64,000 bases of DNA. It comes from Orthonyx spaldingii. Lineage: Eukaryota; Chordata; Aves; Passeriformes; Orthonychidae. Numbering within the stretch: the stretch's first letter is position 1; every line of letters begins with the position of its first letter. The stretch lies in contig VZTJ01001390.1 in NCBI GenBank assembly GCA_013397795.1, positions 471,085 to 535,084 of the forward strand. Reading direction: 5' to 3'. The notes under the pieces were generated by a model. That model was not told where the DNA came from. It saw only the letters and a program-made list of their open reading frames with translations, and searched no databases. This document shows, in pieces, positions 46,691 to 59,110 of this stretch. A program made the translations under genes and the position numbers.

Positions 46691-49193
46691 ACACATAGCT
46701 CCATTTGGTGGATGCTTCTCCAAGGTGAGGATCAGCTACGGAAGTCTGATGTGGCAGGAGCTGAATCCATGGCTACATCCACTCCAGTTTGTATGGGAAA
46801 GCCAACAGGCCTTGGGAAAGAAGAGCTGGGCTTAGAAACTTCCAGACGTGCCTCCAACAGCAGCCCTGGCTGTGGCTGAGACACAAGGGTCACACTCCGA
46901 ACTGGCCAAGGCCACAGGGTTGACCCCAACACTCTGATCCCTAAACCTCTTCCTGGAGTGAGGAAAGCCCATGGGGCCCTTGTCCCTCCACCAGGCAACT
47001 CCCCACACTCTGTTGGGTGATTACTCAGCCTGATTCCCCCCATGCTGATCCAAACAACCCTCTGGCATCCAGACTTTCCCACATCTCCCCCCAGCTCGGA
47101 GCAGAATCCGCATCCTGATGTCCACTGCTGAAGTACAGCCCCAGGAGCAGCATGGGAGGCTCTTTGCCTATGGGCTGCACCACCTCACCAAGCCAGCACG
47201 ATTCCCACCTTTTTCTTTTCCAGCAGGAAGGACTCCCCAGAGCAGTGCCCTGTTTTCCTATTGTCTTGTGAAGCTTCATCAAAGAATTAACTCAGATCAA
47301 AGAGTCTCCACAGCAGCACGAAATCCCCCGATGGGCAGGGAAGGGAGGAGGGGGGTGGACAATAAGACAAAAAATGCTCCAGTAAATCTCTTTCCAAGAA
47401 AGCAAATAGGGGTAGCTTCTGCATGCACATAAACCCCACAGCCCAGAGCCTGTGTTAGCTATGGTGACTCCCAATAGCTCCCAAGGAATTCCGGGTAGGA
47501 AAATGTATGCAAATCGAATTCTCTCCATGGCTGTACTTGCCAACAGATTGGATCACAAAGCTTTATCAGGCTCCTGTCCCTGGGCTTTTGTCATTTACCT
47601 TTTAGCCCAGAAGTCACATGATGGTGAGCCAGGCCTGCTGGGATAAAACAAGGGGGTGATGAGCACAGCCAGGAGGGAGCAAGAGGAAGGTGTTTCTGCA
47701 ATGAAACACTGAAAAATCTCCAGGTCAAAAAAGGAAACGATACCCCAAGTCCCCACAAAAGCCTCGAGGAAAGCAATGCCCCAACCACTATTGCAGAGCA
47801 CGTGAAAAGAAAAATCTCTTTGCACTCACAGGTGGCAGGACCAAAGCTGGAAAACCCAAACTAACGGTATTCCCACACTCATCAACTGCACCAACCTCCT
47901 GCACCCAAAGACAGTCTCAGAGGACTCTTAAACTGTCCCCCCTCTGCATCTTACAGGATTATCCCATGTTAGCTTGAACAATCCAGAATTGTCTCTATCC
48001 GCTTGTCCAGGTGGAGATCACAACTCCCAAAATGCCAGGCTGAGCTCAGATATCTCCAGGTTAGCCAGGTCTTTCACAACCCTTCACATCCTGCCAGCCC
48101 ATCCAGCGAGGTTTGACTTTACTCTGCTTTAAAGGATTTGAACATCCCTGCCTTCGGTGACTGATGATTAAATAGAGGGAAAAACACAGCTATCATTTAT
48201 CCACAACCTTGGAGGGACTGCAAATAATGCTGGCTGGCTGATGGCAGGTCCCCTGGCCACAGAGTGGAGGAGTGGCTCTCAAGGGCAGCAGGGAGAATAA
48301 ATCCAGAGGCCAGGCTGACAGCTCACCCAGAGAGGAGCTGCAGACACCTGGCAGGTGGGACAGATCACCTGAGGCAGTGGGCACCACATAGGAGATGGTG
48401 CACAGAGGATGAACAGGGGTGGAGAGTTACCACAACTCCTGGACAACTCTGGAAACAGCAGTGCTGGATCTCCAAGGGGTTTTCCACCAGCAAACTCAGC
48501 AGCAAAGATGTGGGAGACTCAAGGGGGGCACATGGGCAGACATTCATTTCACTGAGGATGGCCTCGGAGATGGTGTTTTCTGGGAATGAGTTACTCCAAA
48601 AGGGAAGGCAAGTGAGTCTTTCCACTCCAGGGCAGCACAAACCACATTTGTCAACACATTCATATCATATCCCTGAGTTTACAACTGGGTCCTGCCTTCC
48701 ATCTCCTTCCAGAGACAGCCACAGCACAAAAATCAGGTACCCAGGTACACCAGGTACTCACAGAGCTGGTTTTGCTCTTTGCAGGCTGCACAGAATTCAT
48801 TGTCAGGGAGGCAGAGCATGGCCAAGCACACCAGCAGGCTGCTTTGTGCACCTGGGAGGGCTCAGTGCCAGGAACCCATTTTCCAGAAGCCAACACCATC
48901 CCTCCCATAGGTTTGGAGTCCCAGCCCACATTCACAGAGCAGCCATGCCTCTTGTCTTCATCCTGGCTTAGCCGTGCAAGCAACGCTGCTTCCACAGCCT
49001 TGCTTTGTTTCGAGTGGGTGAACAAATCTTCAACCTTGCTTAAAATCAAATCAGAATTCAAATTTTGGCTCAAGTACTGCAGCCTGGCTTATGCTTCAGC
49101 CTGACACCTACAGCCATGAATGCCCACATCCCTGTGAGCATCTCCTGGCAGGTGACTTTGCCCTCACCCCTTGCCCTTGGTTTTCCCCCCTAG
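46691..49193. other. unique non-coding sequence
   Basis: No repeat or gene is recognised. Open frames of up to 235 codons (48264-48971 plus) are without a domain. The segment ends at an acceptor-like pyrimidine tract plus TAG at 49180-49193. Confidence 0.45.
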
Positions 49194-49375
49194 GGATGGG
49201 GACCTGCACGGCAGCTGGAGCGGGAGATGCCTTTGTGGCAGCTGGAAGCGGAGCCGGAATCCATGGGGCGGGTTTGGTACAGATCCTTACAAATGCAACT
49301 GCTCTTCCGAAGTGTATTTATATCTTATCTGTGCTGTTTACCCATATGTTCAATAAATCATTATTCATTATCTGA
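49194..49375 (+). other. weak candidate for a terminal exon
   Basis: A good acceptor-like sequence (TTGGTTTTCCCCCCTAG, ending at 49193) is followed by about 180 bp with moderate GC. An AATAAA polyadenylation signal then lies at 49352-49357 in a T/A-rich context. All three frames are open for 50 codons or more after the acceptor, so coding cannot be inferred. It may be part of a long non-coding RNA or may mean nothing. No upstream exon is recognised. Confidence 0.15.
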
Positions 49376-50269
49376 TAAGGTGCTTGCAGGGAATTTCTAA
49401 GCCAGGCTTACAGTTAGCACAGAGCGGGACATGCTGGGAATACAAATGGAAAAATAAACAGAGCATCTGTCTCCAGCGAGGCTGCTGTGCTGCCAGGGGA
49501 CTGTGGTGACACTGCCAGCCAGGAGACCAAAGGCTGGGTCACCCGGCCTGCTGGGCTGGGGACAACAGGCCTGTGTTATGTAGAACAGCCTCCTTTTCAG
49601 CTAATTACACATCCCAGATCCCTCCCGGTGACACAAGTGACACTACAAAGCGAGCCATGTTTCCTCTCTTCTGCTCCTCATTCATCTGCCCTGCCAGGCC
49701 CTCACCACAGCCAGGCAGAGACGGGCTCTGCTCCTCAGCATCCACAGGAACTCTGCAAAAGCCTCAGCCTGGGAGCAACGACAGAAAAACTAGGAGTGTG
49801 GATCTGAGACAGCTTGAACAGACAGGAAAATTCTTTGTGCTGTCAGTGGCCCAGGCACAAAACCAGAGGAGAAAGATTAGAGCAAACCCAGAGCCCTCTC
49901 TGACCCTGTCTGCTCCCTTTGCCTGTTCCAGCATGAAAAGGAGACACGGGAAGCACCTGGAGATGTTGCACATCCCAACTCCTGCTCTCTGCCCTCTGGT
50001 GCTCCCTCCAACACCAGGAACCCAAGCTGGCTCAGTTTAGGCCAGGCAAAGTCTTACCATGGCCCTTGGTACACCCATGGCCTCTCACACCTCAGCTAAT
50101 CCAAGGATTAGCAGCATTGGATGGAGCTTTCCACGGGGAATAGGGGGAGGAAAGTGGAGGCAGAGGGTAGGGAGTCAGGTTCAAGTCATGTGAACACCAA
50201 CCCCAGCACATCTCCAAAACAGGCTACAAGGAAGTGTGACATCCAATTTCTTGGGAAGGGGAGGCAGAA
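49376..50269. other. unique non-coding sequence
   Basis: No repeat, RNA gene or exon is recognised. Confidence 0.45.
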
Positions 50270-50800
50270 CGGTAATTAAATTTCTGATCTTGTTAGCCAA
50301 TTTCTCCAATCACTGCCCCTGAACTGGAGAAGGGGAAGGGAGAGGGGAGACGTTTGCGTCAGCGACGCTTGTGAGGGAAATTAGGTTTTCACGGATTATT
50401 GGGTTAGTTCCACTTCTCCCACTTTTTAATTTATTTGTCTGTATGTGCTGCCGAGCTGAAAGGCCGAGAATTCCTCCCCCTCCCCTTATTTTTTAATTAA
50501 AATCTGTAGTTTTGGAAGATGAAAACTTGGGAAGAGGGGGAAGACTGCAACAATATAACCATGTCAGCCAAAATCTGCTTCCCTCCCAAACTTTTGTTAA
50601 TCCCTCTTCAAAAGAAGAGCCTAATAAGATCTCTCATTAGAACTGAAAATAGCCTCTGGATACTTTTATAGAAGAAAAAAAAATGTCAATGAACTTTTTT
50701 CTATCTGAAAAAAGAACCGAATTTACTTGCTTACCGCGGCTTCCAGGTTGAGGTTTGGGTTGTTCTTTTTTTATTTTAATTTTCCCTTAAAGCTACAAAA
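50270..50800. promoter_or_regulatory. AT-rich block, possible regulatory element
   Basis: GGTAATTAAATTTCTGATC near 50271, TTTTAATTTATTTG near 50425, TTTTTTAATTAAAATC near 50489 and TTTATTTTAATTTTCCC near 50769, with A8 and T8 runs. No repeat is recognised. It could be a conserved element or simply AT-rich sequence. Confidence 0.22.
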
Positions 50801-51224
50801 GAAATTCCAGAATTGCTGCCTGTGCAACCCTGGGCCTCTATTATTTCTCAAAAGACAGTAACACTGCCCCTCTTTCCAATTTCTTTAGAAATAGAGGAGA
50901 AGACTAAAATGTGCCTACGGGCAGTGTTCAAGTAAATTATCTGTATGATTATTTCCAACTGCCTGCTGAGTGGTTTCCTAGGAACAATGCCAAGGGGCTA
51001 TTTTGTTTAAGGTTTCTGAATTTGGGATAAAAGAGTAGTTCACACAGTGCCCAGACTTCCACTTTGAAGAAAGGTTTGGAAAGTAGGAATGGGTGCATGC
51101 ATCAGCCTTCGCTGGAGGAGGCCTGCAAAGGCATCTGGGAAGCCAAAAAAGGCTGGAAAGAACAACTTATGGAAAACAAAGCAGCACAGCTGCAGTGTGA
51201 GAGAGCTGGGAAAAACTCTGGCCA
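50801..51224. other. unique non-coding sequence
   Basis: No repeat or gene is recognised. Confidence 0.5.
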
Positions 51225-51485
51225 GAGAATCAGTGAATCATTAAGGTTGGAAAAACCTTCAAGATCATCAAGTCCAACCTTCAACCAAATCTCACCATGC
51301 CCATATTTCCAAGTGCCACGTCTACTTCATTTCTGAACGTTTCCCAGGGATGGGGGCTCCACCACTTTCCTGGGCAGCCTGTTCTAGTGCCTGACCACCC
51401 TTTCAGTGAAGAAATTTCCCCCAGTACCCAACCTGAGCCTCCCGTGGTGCAACTTGAGGCCCCTTCCCCCTTTCCAGCGTTTGCA
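51225..51485 (-). mobile_element. CR1 LINE, 3' fragment
   Basis: Antisense CR1 with the canonical GAATCATTAAGGTTGGAAAA, AAGATCATCAAGTCCAACCT, GGGATGGGGGCTCCACCACT, CCTGGGCAGCCTGTTCTAGT and CAACTTGAGGCCCCTTCC blocks. This is the chicken-like subfamily whose 3' end contains CATTAAGGTTGG, distinct from the copies with GGATTGGAAGGGAACTT. It is 5'-truncated at about 260 bp. Confidence 0.94.
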
Positions 51486-54440
51486 TCCCACAACAACCAA
51501 GGATGGTGTGTCAATGCCTGGGTGGGATCAGGAGCCTGTGGGATCGTTTCGTACCTTGAGGCAGTGCTGGCCTGAGCTCTCTGAGCTGACCCATCCACAG
51601 ATACTTGGAAAGCAGAGCTGGGCTGGTTCTTTCCCCTTTGCCCACTCAGCGCTGTGGATCACATCCACCCACCAGGCTGCCCTGAGGGACACCCACACCC
51701 ACCTCACCCTGAAATCTTTACAGACAAAATCACTTTCATTCCTGGGAGTTTTTGTAGGGATAGACCCATGGATGAGATCCCTCAGGCAGGACTGTAAAGA
51801 GCCCAAGCCAAGATCACACAAACCTTCTAAGCAGCTAAGCACAAACTTATCCCAGACTTATCCCACCCAGCTTCAGCTACACAGAGTCTGGTCCATTTTC
51901 CACAGAGAATGGAGGTGACACCTCCAGGCAGCGCCAGAGCTGGCCAAAGGTAACTTCTAGAAAGGCTTTAAACCAAGCCAAACACACACAAAAGCAGCAC
52001 CCTGTTCTTCCTTCACAATCAGGGTGAAAACTGTGGCTGGAGCCCTGATTAAGATCCTCATCATGGCCAAGCTCCGAGCTGACCCGGCCTCATCAGGCTT
52101 TGCACTTTGGAAAGAGCTAATTCCGATGGCAGCGAAGAGGAAGGGAATTTACCCTGCTCTGCCGTGACCCAGACTTCACAGCCATTCAAAGCGAGCAGCC
52201 ACAGCCATTAAAAACTTCACTTTGTGCACTGAAGAGGCTCATAAAGAGAGTGTGAATTCACAGAGCACTGGCTCAGAAAGCCCGTTCCCTGCCTGTCCCA
52301 CAGCCTGCCTTTGTCTGAAATATGGAATAAAAGGGAGGTTCATATTTTACTTCAGACTTGTTTCACTCTCCCCTTGTTTTCTTTGCAGGCTGCCTAAAGA
52401 GGAAGTGATTTATAAGGGGAAAACAAGGGGAAGTGGTTCTAATTAATTGGCCATAACCATTACAGCTGCACCGGCATCCAGCAAACAGAGGGCAACAGCG
52501 CCGAGACAGAGATGCAGCACCCTGAAAGATTCCACAATAATCCTGCTCCAAGCCAGAGTAAAATTAACTTTTTGCCCTCACGGTTCTGGTACAGACGCCT
52601 TGTCCAAGGCTCCTGGCACCTGAGCTGTCATTTTCCACACAGAGTCAGCAGGAGCGGGGAACTCAAGGGTCTCCAGTTTAAACCTCTCCTTGCAGGCCCT
52701 CCTTTCCCTTTCCAGAGAGGGCTCAGAGTTCATTTTCACATCAGTTCAAATTCAGGGTGTAAGGAGAGAGTCTAGCTTAAGGAAACTCAACTCCAAGCCT
52801 AGGATGAGAAGCTTTACCAAAAGACTAAAGCTCCATCAGCCCCTGCCATGTCCCAGCTGGGAGGAGAACAGGGGGCTCCTGGGGCACTGCAGAGCCAGGG
52901 GAAACAGAGAGGCTGTTTTGTGTCCAGAAACAAATGTGTTTGTTCTGCTTTCAGCAGCCTTATGGCCAGGAGAACGGGCCTCGGGGGGGCCATACATCAC
53001 ACATTGCAGGTGCCTGGCTTCAGGAGGGGGAAACTCTCCAGCTTTCCTCACTGCGAGTGCCAGAAGTTCTGTATCCAAAGTTCATCCTGACCTCCGAGGG
53101 CTGGCCCGCTCCGTGGGAGGAAACAAAGCCTGGGCATAATGGGAACAAGCTCATAATTATAAGTGCTTTTGCCTTTATGAGCTCCCAGGTCGCAGAGCTG
53201 CCGCGGGAGAAGCTGTTTCCATTTTCCCTCATTGCACAGGGAGCAGCACAATGGGAAGGAACAGTCTGGTGGGTGCCAGAGCCTGGGAGGGTTTGCAGAG
53301 AGGGCAGCCCTGCTGTAACCCCACCAGGGTACCCCTGGGAGTCTCTGCACGGGGATTTTTATGGGTGGAAGGTGTGGGGAGCAGCTAACCAGGACACTTT
53401 TTGGTAGGGAAATCCAGTCATAGCAGGGAAAAGAGCACAAAATTCAAGTAACACTGGGCATTCCCATTTACCAGAGGCATCCTGTCCTCAGGAAGAAAGC
53501 CAGGCTCCTACCAGCTGTCCCATGGGAGCAGACAGTGTAGCTCAGAGAGTGTGATAAGCTCCAGCTTCTGTAACAAGTTTTAAAAAAAGACACCAATATT
53601 TGCCCAGCACTTTGCTGGGGCTGAGCTCGATTATGCCGTGCCATGAGAGATTAACACAACCAGATTGCTTTGTGGACTCACTGCTTCCCCACGGCCCCAG
53701 GCAGATTTTCCTCTGCATGCTTTGGAAATGGTCTCAGGACGTGAACTTGCATTCAGCAGGGAGCCTGAGCAGCTCCAGGGGGCTGCTATTTCCTCTCCAC
53801 CTGGGATCCAGGCAAGCCAGCATCTTTCCCAGCGAGTCTGGCTGCTCATCCTCTCCATTTGGGACAAGGACAGCTGCAGGCAGGACTCTGTGTCTCCAAC
53901 TCCCAGTGCAGCCCCATGTCCTTGGGAGGTGGTGGCCCCTCTTCCAGGCAAGACACTCCAGCAAAGCCAGAGTTCCCAGGAGGAACAGCAGATCCCAGCA
54001 CCTACAGGGAAGGGAAAGCAATTCCTGTGCCTTCTTGGCAGTTCCTGCTATGGCAGTTGGAAAAGCAAAAGCCACCCAAAAGAAAAGGCCCCTGTGCCTG
54101 GCTGGTGTGAGGGGATGCTTCTGCAGGGAGGCAGGTGCAGCAGGATCCGTGGGGAAGAGGGGAAATGGCTCCAAGTGGAAAAACCCCAGGGAAGCACTGA
54201 GGACACTGGCACAACCACCAAAGCTGGTGCTGTGCCAGCTTGAGAAAGGAGATTCTAAACAAGCTGAGGGGGGAAAAAAATAATTTAAAAATAATTAATT
54301 ACTGCTATTCTTCAGGGACAGCCCATGTGCCCTGCAGGCAGCTCAGCAAAAACAACCCCTGGGACACCACAGTGGCACACAGGGACAGGGGACAAAGGGG
54401 TGCTCAGAGAAGGGGCAGGACGGGGTTGTCCTGGTGTTAA
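51486..54440. other. unique non-coding sequence
   Basis: About 3 kb with no recognised repeat or gene. Open frames of up to 227 codons (53600-54283 plus) overlap frames on the opposite strand and show no domain. AT-rich patch at 54270-54300. Confidence 0.45.
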
Positions 54441-54447
54441 GAAAAGT

Positions 54448-54453
54448 TTTATT
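54448..54453 (-). terminator. isolated AATAAA polyadenylation-type hexamer (minus strand)
   Basis: AATAAAACTTTTC on the minus strand, following about 800 bp of moderately GC-rich sequence that could be a 3' untranslated region. No GT-rich downstream element and no recognisable coding exon supports it, so this is weak. Confidence 0.15.
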
Positions 54454-56814
54454 CCAGAACTCAAAGGAGATCCAGAACAGTATAAAACAAACTGAAGGAC
54501 AAGCACTCCTCTAGGAGTGAACCAGCTCCCTATTATCAGCTCAGGATAAGGGGTAGAGCCCTTGTCTAGGCAAGAGCAGTGGAATGTGACATTAAGCAGA
54601 AGTCAGACAAAACCTGCTGCTTTTGGCTGTAGCAAACCGGCCACGTTGCTGGCAGGTGCAGGGGGGAAAGTACTTCATCCCATTTTCCACAGAAAACTCA
54701 AATCCAATGCCTCTGCTGACCCCCCTGGAGAAGAGGGGTTGGCCTCTTACCAAGCCCAAAGTATCCAAGTCATACATCAAGGATCTGGAGGGACGAGGGC
54801 TGAACAGCAGTCACGGACACCACGGCTGGTTGCGCCTCTGCCCCTAGAGCAGGATGGGCAGTGGCAGCCCCTGGCAGGGACAGTCCCCCCAGCAGGACAC
54901 CCCTGGCCAGAGGCAGAGGCTGTTTGACCCTGAGGTCAAAATTGGCACCACTTTGGAGGCTCAGAGGTGTCCAGGGATGGAGGGGACAGTCCAGGGAGGA
55001 GAAGTGCCGAGGAACATGTGAGCAGCTGCTCTTGTGTTTGCTCAGTGGCTCCCACTGTGCTGCTAAACCCCTGCTGGGGAAGGGGAGAGGTTTCAGCCCA
55101 GGACAGTCATTCCTCACGTGTCAGACTCCAAGCAGAGGTCTGGAACACTCAGTGTACGCTTGAGACAGCACCTGGAGAGGCCTCACCCCGTGCAAGACAA
55201 GCTTTGCCAAGATCTTGTTCCTGCTCCTCTAACAAACAAGGCAGGGTAGTCCCATTGTGTTGACTGTTACTAAGAAAGTGAGTGATCCATGACCAGCAGC
55301 GGAGCCAAAGGTGTGAAAATTATGCTCTCCTGGGCTGTGAGCAGGTTTTGAACCCACAACATTCACCAGACAATGGTGGCCTTCACCATAAGTTCCCACC
55401 TCTCAGCCCTGCCCTTTGCAAGACTGGAAGTTCAAACAAGCAAATCCCAAATCCAGCACACTGGTCCCTTACACAGAGGGCAGGTTTGGGATCAAAAGCC
55501 ATGCAGTGGGAATGCAGACCAGTTTCTTGCATCCCATCCCTCGCTGCAGCTCAGCGTGGAGGCCCCAGGACACACAAGGGTCCTCTGGCACAGGGAAGCC
55601 CCCATCTGTTCCCAAAGAAAGCAGGTTTGGAAAGGATGGAGAGATTGCTCTGCTGCTAGAAAACACCTCGAGCTGTGAGGTGGTGGGATGAGGACATGTT
55701 GAGATGGGAAGGCTCCTGTTCCCAAGGCAGCAGGCAAGGCTGCACCACGGACATTCATCCAGCTCTCTGCTCACACCAGGCTGCTCCTGAGCATCTAAGA
55801 AGCACAATAGGGTCAGCCACAGGTACACACGCCCCTCAGAAGCAACTGGCAGGCCAAAATTGAACCACCAGGGCTCAGACTTCCACCAAAAAAAGGTTCA
55901 AGCATGAGACAACCCTGGGTAACAAAGTCCTTGACCTGCACATCTCTCACTCCAGCAGAGCCTCTGCTGAGCAGCACCACGACTGCTGTCACGGCTTCCA
56001 TGGCACAAGCACCCACAAGAAGCCACCCTTGTGGGGAGCAAGGGGCTGGCTTGCATGATACAAGCAAGAAAAGGTGTTCACAAGCTCAAGAAGCACAAGA
56101 ACAGGCAGCAAATTCATGACAGACCTCCAGGACCTCGTATTGAAAGGAATCATTCTTTGTCCCTCTCCATCAGCGCCTCTGAGTGCTCCCACTGATTGTG
56201 CTCCTCAGAGGACCTGGAAGAGTGGCTCAATCAAATCTCACCCTACATCACTTATTTTTCAAAAGATTTTGGACATATAATCAAATTTTTGACACTCTCC
56301 TCCCTCCTCCCCCCCAGTTTTCCCAAATTCCTGGAGGCTTTCACTTCACTACCCCAGCAGAAGGAGATATTTCCACTCTGGAACAAGCCAAGCACAGCCC
56401 TGTGCAACCCTTTGTACAGGGTTTTGTAGATAGCAAGCAGGGAGGGGCAGGATCTCCCACTCTGATGCACATTTATAACTCCTTAAAACATCTTTTCAAG
56501 CCCTGCTGATATCAACCCAACTGTGGCAAAATACACAAGGCACCAGGCAAAACCAAGGGGAAATACATTTAAGGGGAATTATCTGGTCAATGAGTCAATG
56601 AGTGCACCCAGCAGATGCAGTTTGTCTGGGGAATCTCACAGCCCACAGAGATTAGACACCCAAAACATCAATCCCAGAGACAGCTTATTCCCACCTACAA
56701 TGAGGAAACAGGATCCCACCCTGTGCTCAGTTTTCTGTTCATGCACCAGGGCCAGCAGCATTATCCTCCTGCAAAACCCATCCTTATCAGCCTCCTCTCT
56801 CTGCAGCCACTGAG
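54454..56814. other. unique non-coding sequence
   Basis: No repeat, RNA gene or exon is recognised. Frames open on both strands lack recognisable domains. Confidence 0.45.
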
Positions 56815-57690
56815 GTGGAACTAAGAACAGCTCAGTTGGAAGGGACCTACAACCATCACCTCGTCCAAGAGCCACTTCAGGGCTGGCCAAAACTTAAAAC
56901 GTTTTATTGAGGGCATTGTCCAAATGTCCCTTAAACGCTGACAGGCCTGAAGCAGCAGGCACCTCTCCAGGAAGGTTCTTCCAACACAGCAAGGTTGTTC
57001 CAGTGCTTGACCACCCCTGTTCAGGTCCCTGAACATCCTTTTCTGATGGTGAAGTCCAGAACTGGACACAGCACTTGTGCATTACCTCTAAACACAGAGG
57101 GATACCCACCTTTTTTTCTCCAGCTGTGTTTTCCCTACCCAGGATGTGGTTTGCCCTCACAGTTCCTATGGAGCTGCTGCCACCCAGCACTCCCAGATCC
57201 CTTTCTCTCCCAATTTATGCTCAGAACTGCCAGTTCCCTTGTCCCTCACAACAGTCAACAGCACCTCCCAGCTTATTGTCATCAGCAAACTCACTCATGG
57301 TACATTCAGCTCCTGTATCCAGATCACTGATAAAAATATTGAACAGAACTGGGCAGGAATGTGAATCCATGCTGAGAGTGCCTAATGACTTCATTGTCTT
57401 TTAAATGCCTCTAATAGTGCCCAGTGTGATCCTCTCCATTTTATTTTTCCTGAGCACTGAGCTTAGACTAACAGGTCTGTAGGCTCCTGGATCTTCCCTC
57501 ATGCCCTCCTTGTAAACTGGAATAATCCTGGCTGGCTTCCAGTCAGCTGGGATGTCCCCAGACTCCCAAGGCCTTTGTAGAGGACATGCTCCAGCTCCTT
57601 CAGTACTCTGGGGTGACTCCCAGCCAGCCAGGTCAATTTATGGATGTACAACTGATCCTAACGAGCTGCTGTGTCTCGTTAATCTTCACG
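56815..57690 (-). mobile_element. old CR1 LINE copy, about 0.85 kb, reaching into the reverse transcriptase region
   Basis: Antisense and diverged. The 3' side (56830) has GCTCAGTTGGAAGGGACCTA, GGGCATTGTCCAAATGTCCC, TTGTTCCAGTGCTTGACCAC and AAGTCCAGAACTGGACACAG. Further on it has CTTATTGTCATCAGCAAACT, TCACTGATAAAAATATTGAA, CTAACAGGTCTGTAGGCTCC and CCTTGTAAACTGGAATAATC, then CAGCTGGGATGTCCCC and CCTTCAGTACTCTGGGGTGA. These are successive antisense blocks from the 3' untranslated region into the reverse transcriptase domain. Several expected segments are missing and stops break the frame, so it is inactive and among the oldest copies here. The 5' limit is blurred. Confidence 0.88.
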
Positions 57691-58729
57691 CAGCTCTTGG
57701 TGGGAGGGGTTGGTTGATCTGACCTTGCCAAGGGTACTTGCACAGATTCCTTCTCTTCTGCCCCATCAGGCTGCTGCCCAGCTGCTCCAGGAAGAACAGC
57801 TTGCCTCCCTGTGCAGGCAGGAATGGAATTCCTGTGGTTTGTGTGCTCAGAGCTCGGCCCCACCGGCAGGACACACCTCCCCACCCCACCACGTGCAGAA
57901 CAAACTCCGACCCACACTGCAAGTTTTCCTTCCAGTAAAATCTGGAAGCTTTCCTAACCTGATGTCAAATAGGCAGCAGAACAGTGACCCTAAAAAGGTG
58001 GGTTAGAGCACTATCGATAGGCCTGTGTTAAAATAAACCATGAAATACAGCAGGGAACTCATCCCTGGGGAATCTCCGTGGGCTACCGCAGTCCCAGCAG
58101 GATACAGCCAGAATTTGTGGACACAGAGTGCTGTGAAGAGCAAAGCCCTGATTCTGCAAGGTGTCCTTGGAGCCCCATTATTTGTGATTAATAAGGCATG
58201 ATGCAAACACTTAGTTAAATCAGATTAGATCAATAGTACACCATGAATCACTTCTATAGGTTTCCTATAATATTTATATAGACTGCAGTTATCAGCAAGA
58301 CTCTCCTGTAAAATTGTCTGTGCTGAAATTTATTTGGAAAAGTACCTTTTATACTCTATTAAAAAAAAGCAAACTGACTTTTTTATTCTCTCGTAGAGCT
58401 GAACTTCCCAGGCAAAGTCTCGGGGAACAGCATGTGGCTTTGCAAAACAAACATTTTGAGACTGTTGCCTGTTTTATCACCTCCTGGAATGGGAATTCCA
58501 CCTCCATCCCTGTTCCTCCTCAGCCTCTTACACACATACAGCAAAAAAGAAATATTTTCCCTCTCTCTGCTCACTGTTGGGAGGGCACAAGCAAGAGTAT
58601 GACAGAGCCAGCGAGGGGTGGGAAAGCCAGCACACTTCCACACTGGTCCAGTGATGACAGAAAAACACCGTGGCAAAGATTTTCATGGGGTTTCAGAAAC
58701 TCCTTGTGCACTAAATCAAGGCAGCGAAT
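57691..58729. other. unique non-coding sequence
   Basis: No repeat or gene is recognised. AT-rich after 58200. Confidence 0.45.
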
Positions 58730-58870
58730 TTACAGCAAATTAATGAAACTAATTTTCTGACTGGAATCATCATCTGTGAATTATCGTGTCTTTACTCATT
58801 AAATAAATTATCTGTGTCTTCCAAGACATTAAGAATGCATCATAAATTATAGCCCTTCATAAATAATTTG
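58730..58870. promoter_or_regulatory. candidate conserved non-coding element
   Basis: AT-rich and repeat-free, with AAATTAATGAAACTAATTTT, ACTCATTAAATAAATTATC, GAATGCATCATAAATTATAG and CATAAATAATTTGC. Dense homeodomain-like cores just before a purine-rich tract. Inference from composition. Confidence 0.3.
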
Positions 58871-58888
58871 CTTTTTGCCTGGGTTTAA

Positions 58889-59110
58889 ATATAGAGGGAG
58901 AATAAAGCAAGGGGAAGAGAAGAATACGAGAGATGAGGGAAGCAAAGAGGCAGAAAAGAAAGCACAAAGAGAAGGGAAGAGAGTGAAACTGGGAACAAAA
59001 TGAGTGAAGAGAGGAAAAAAACAGGTGAAAATGGAGACATATGTCCAGCTCAGAAGGGAAGGAAATGAGGAAGGAAAAAGGAAGCGAGGGATGAAAGAGG
59101 ACAGACAGGA
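58889..59110. repeat. long purine-rich (GA) low-complexity tract
   Basis: About 220 bp in which most bases on the plus strand are A or G, in GGGAAGAG-, GAAAGA- and GAGGAAGG-type words, broken briefly near 59037-59052. The opposite strand therefore shows artificial Phe/Ser/Leu-rich open frames. Such tracts can form triplex-like structures. This may be an old GA microsatellite. Confidence 0.8.

Noticed and set aside
48264..48971. 235-codon plus-strand open frame as a gene
   Set aside because: Low-complexity-like composition with no domain, and an overlapping minus-strand frame is open too. No promoter or acceptor evidence.
49194..49375. GAGDAF peptide suggesting the PfkB/ribokinase family
   Set aside because: Only a short glycine-rich match. 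The sequence on either side does not resemble the family and two other frames are equally open.
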